From: Pseudomonas triticifolii
GTDB lineage: Bacteria; Pseudomonadota; Gammaproteobacteria; Pseudomonadales; Pseudomonadaceae
DNA: 43,226 nt
NCBI RefSeq assembly: GCF_014358015.1
Contig: NZ_JACONV010000032.1
Location: 1 to 43,226, forward strand
Reading direction: 5' to 3'
Part shown: piece after piece, positions 43,164 to 43,226 of the stretch
Layout of the letters: every line of letters begins with the position of its first letter
Position numbering within the stretch: the first letter of the stretch is position 1
Notes under the pieces: model-generated
What the model was told of the DNA's origin: nothing
The model's database searches: none
What the model saw: the letters and a program-made list of their open reading frames with translations, nothing else
Made by a program: the position numbers and the translations under genes

Positions 43164-43226
43164 TACAGGGTCTTCCTCTTGAATCGGGGCAGGTTGAGTC
43201 TAGCAGTTCGTCCTGTTGGATCAGGC

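Overview
This window comes from a fluorescent pseudomonad, most likely the Pseudomonas syringae group. It is GC-rich with Pseudomonas-type codon use, it carries several families of Pseudomonas REP hairpins, and its core gene order matches what I recall of P. aeruginosa in two blocks: oscA-sbp-cysT-cysW-cysA next to a GGDEF/EAL gene and desA, and thyA-lgt-(NRDE gene)-ptsP-rppH-HAD. No rRNA, tRNA, CRISPR array, IS element or prophage was seen. Species placement is inference from sequence memory, not a search.

Layout. 1-3.4 kb: a methionine-type ABC importer (metQ-like, metN, metI) and a methyltransferase. 3.6-9 kb, minus strand: a three-gene RND efflux operon with two lipoprotein adaptor genes (TriA, TriB) and a TriC-type pump. 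9.2-12.6 kb: an accessory island with two small RHS-core proteins that share an N-terminal core but have different C-termini, a relic copy of the triA start between them, a pentanucleotide microsatellite, a small helical protein behind a highly structured leader, three abutting palindromes and a 173-bp tandem repeat array. 12.7-16.4 kb: a sulfonate/sulfate-ester type operon (TauD-like dioxygenase, ATPase, permease, binding protein) flanked by inverted copies of that repeat. 16.8-19.9 kb: an autotransporter with a PAP2 acid phosphatase passenger. 20.1-22.7 kb: an orphan MetQ-like binding protein, an unusual AAA+ 'sigma54-type' regulator and an RBBP9-like hydrolase. 22.9-27.2 kb: an ExuT-like hexuronate transporter, an AraC regulator, a Crp-like protein and a Mpo1-like membrane protein. 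27.3-31.5 kb: the sulfate uptake operon with oscA. 31.6-36 kb: a c-di-GMP GGDEF/EAL protein, the DesA desaturase and a PAS-GGDEF cyclase. 36-43.2 kb: thyA, lgt, an NRDE protein, ptsP, rppH, a HAD phosphatase and a small membrane protein.

Sulfur acquisition is the recurring theme: sulfate import, OscA, a TauD-type desulfonation/desulfation module, and two MetQ-type binding proteins. AT-rich near-palindromes with related words (ATTC/GAAT, TTTAA, TTCTTATTCC) lie upstream of oscA, the tauD-like gene, the RBBP9-like gene and the orphan metQ, which suggests a shared sulfur-starvation operator (CysB is the obvious candidate; inference). The items I would examine first are the RHS pair with its triA relic and slippage-prone tail, the structured leader with contiguous palindromes at 11.7-12.05 kb, and the AAA+ regulator with altered sigma54-contact and arginine-finger positions and no visible DNA-binding helix-turn-helix.
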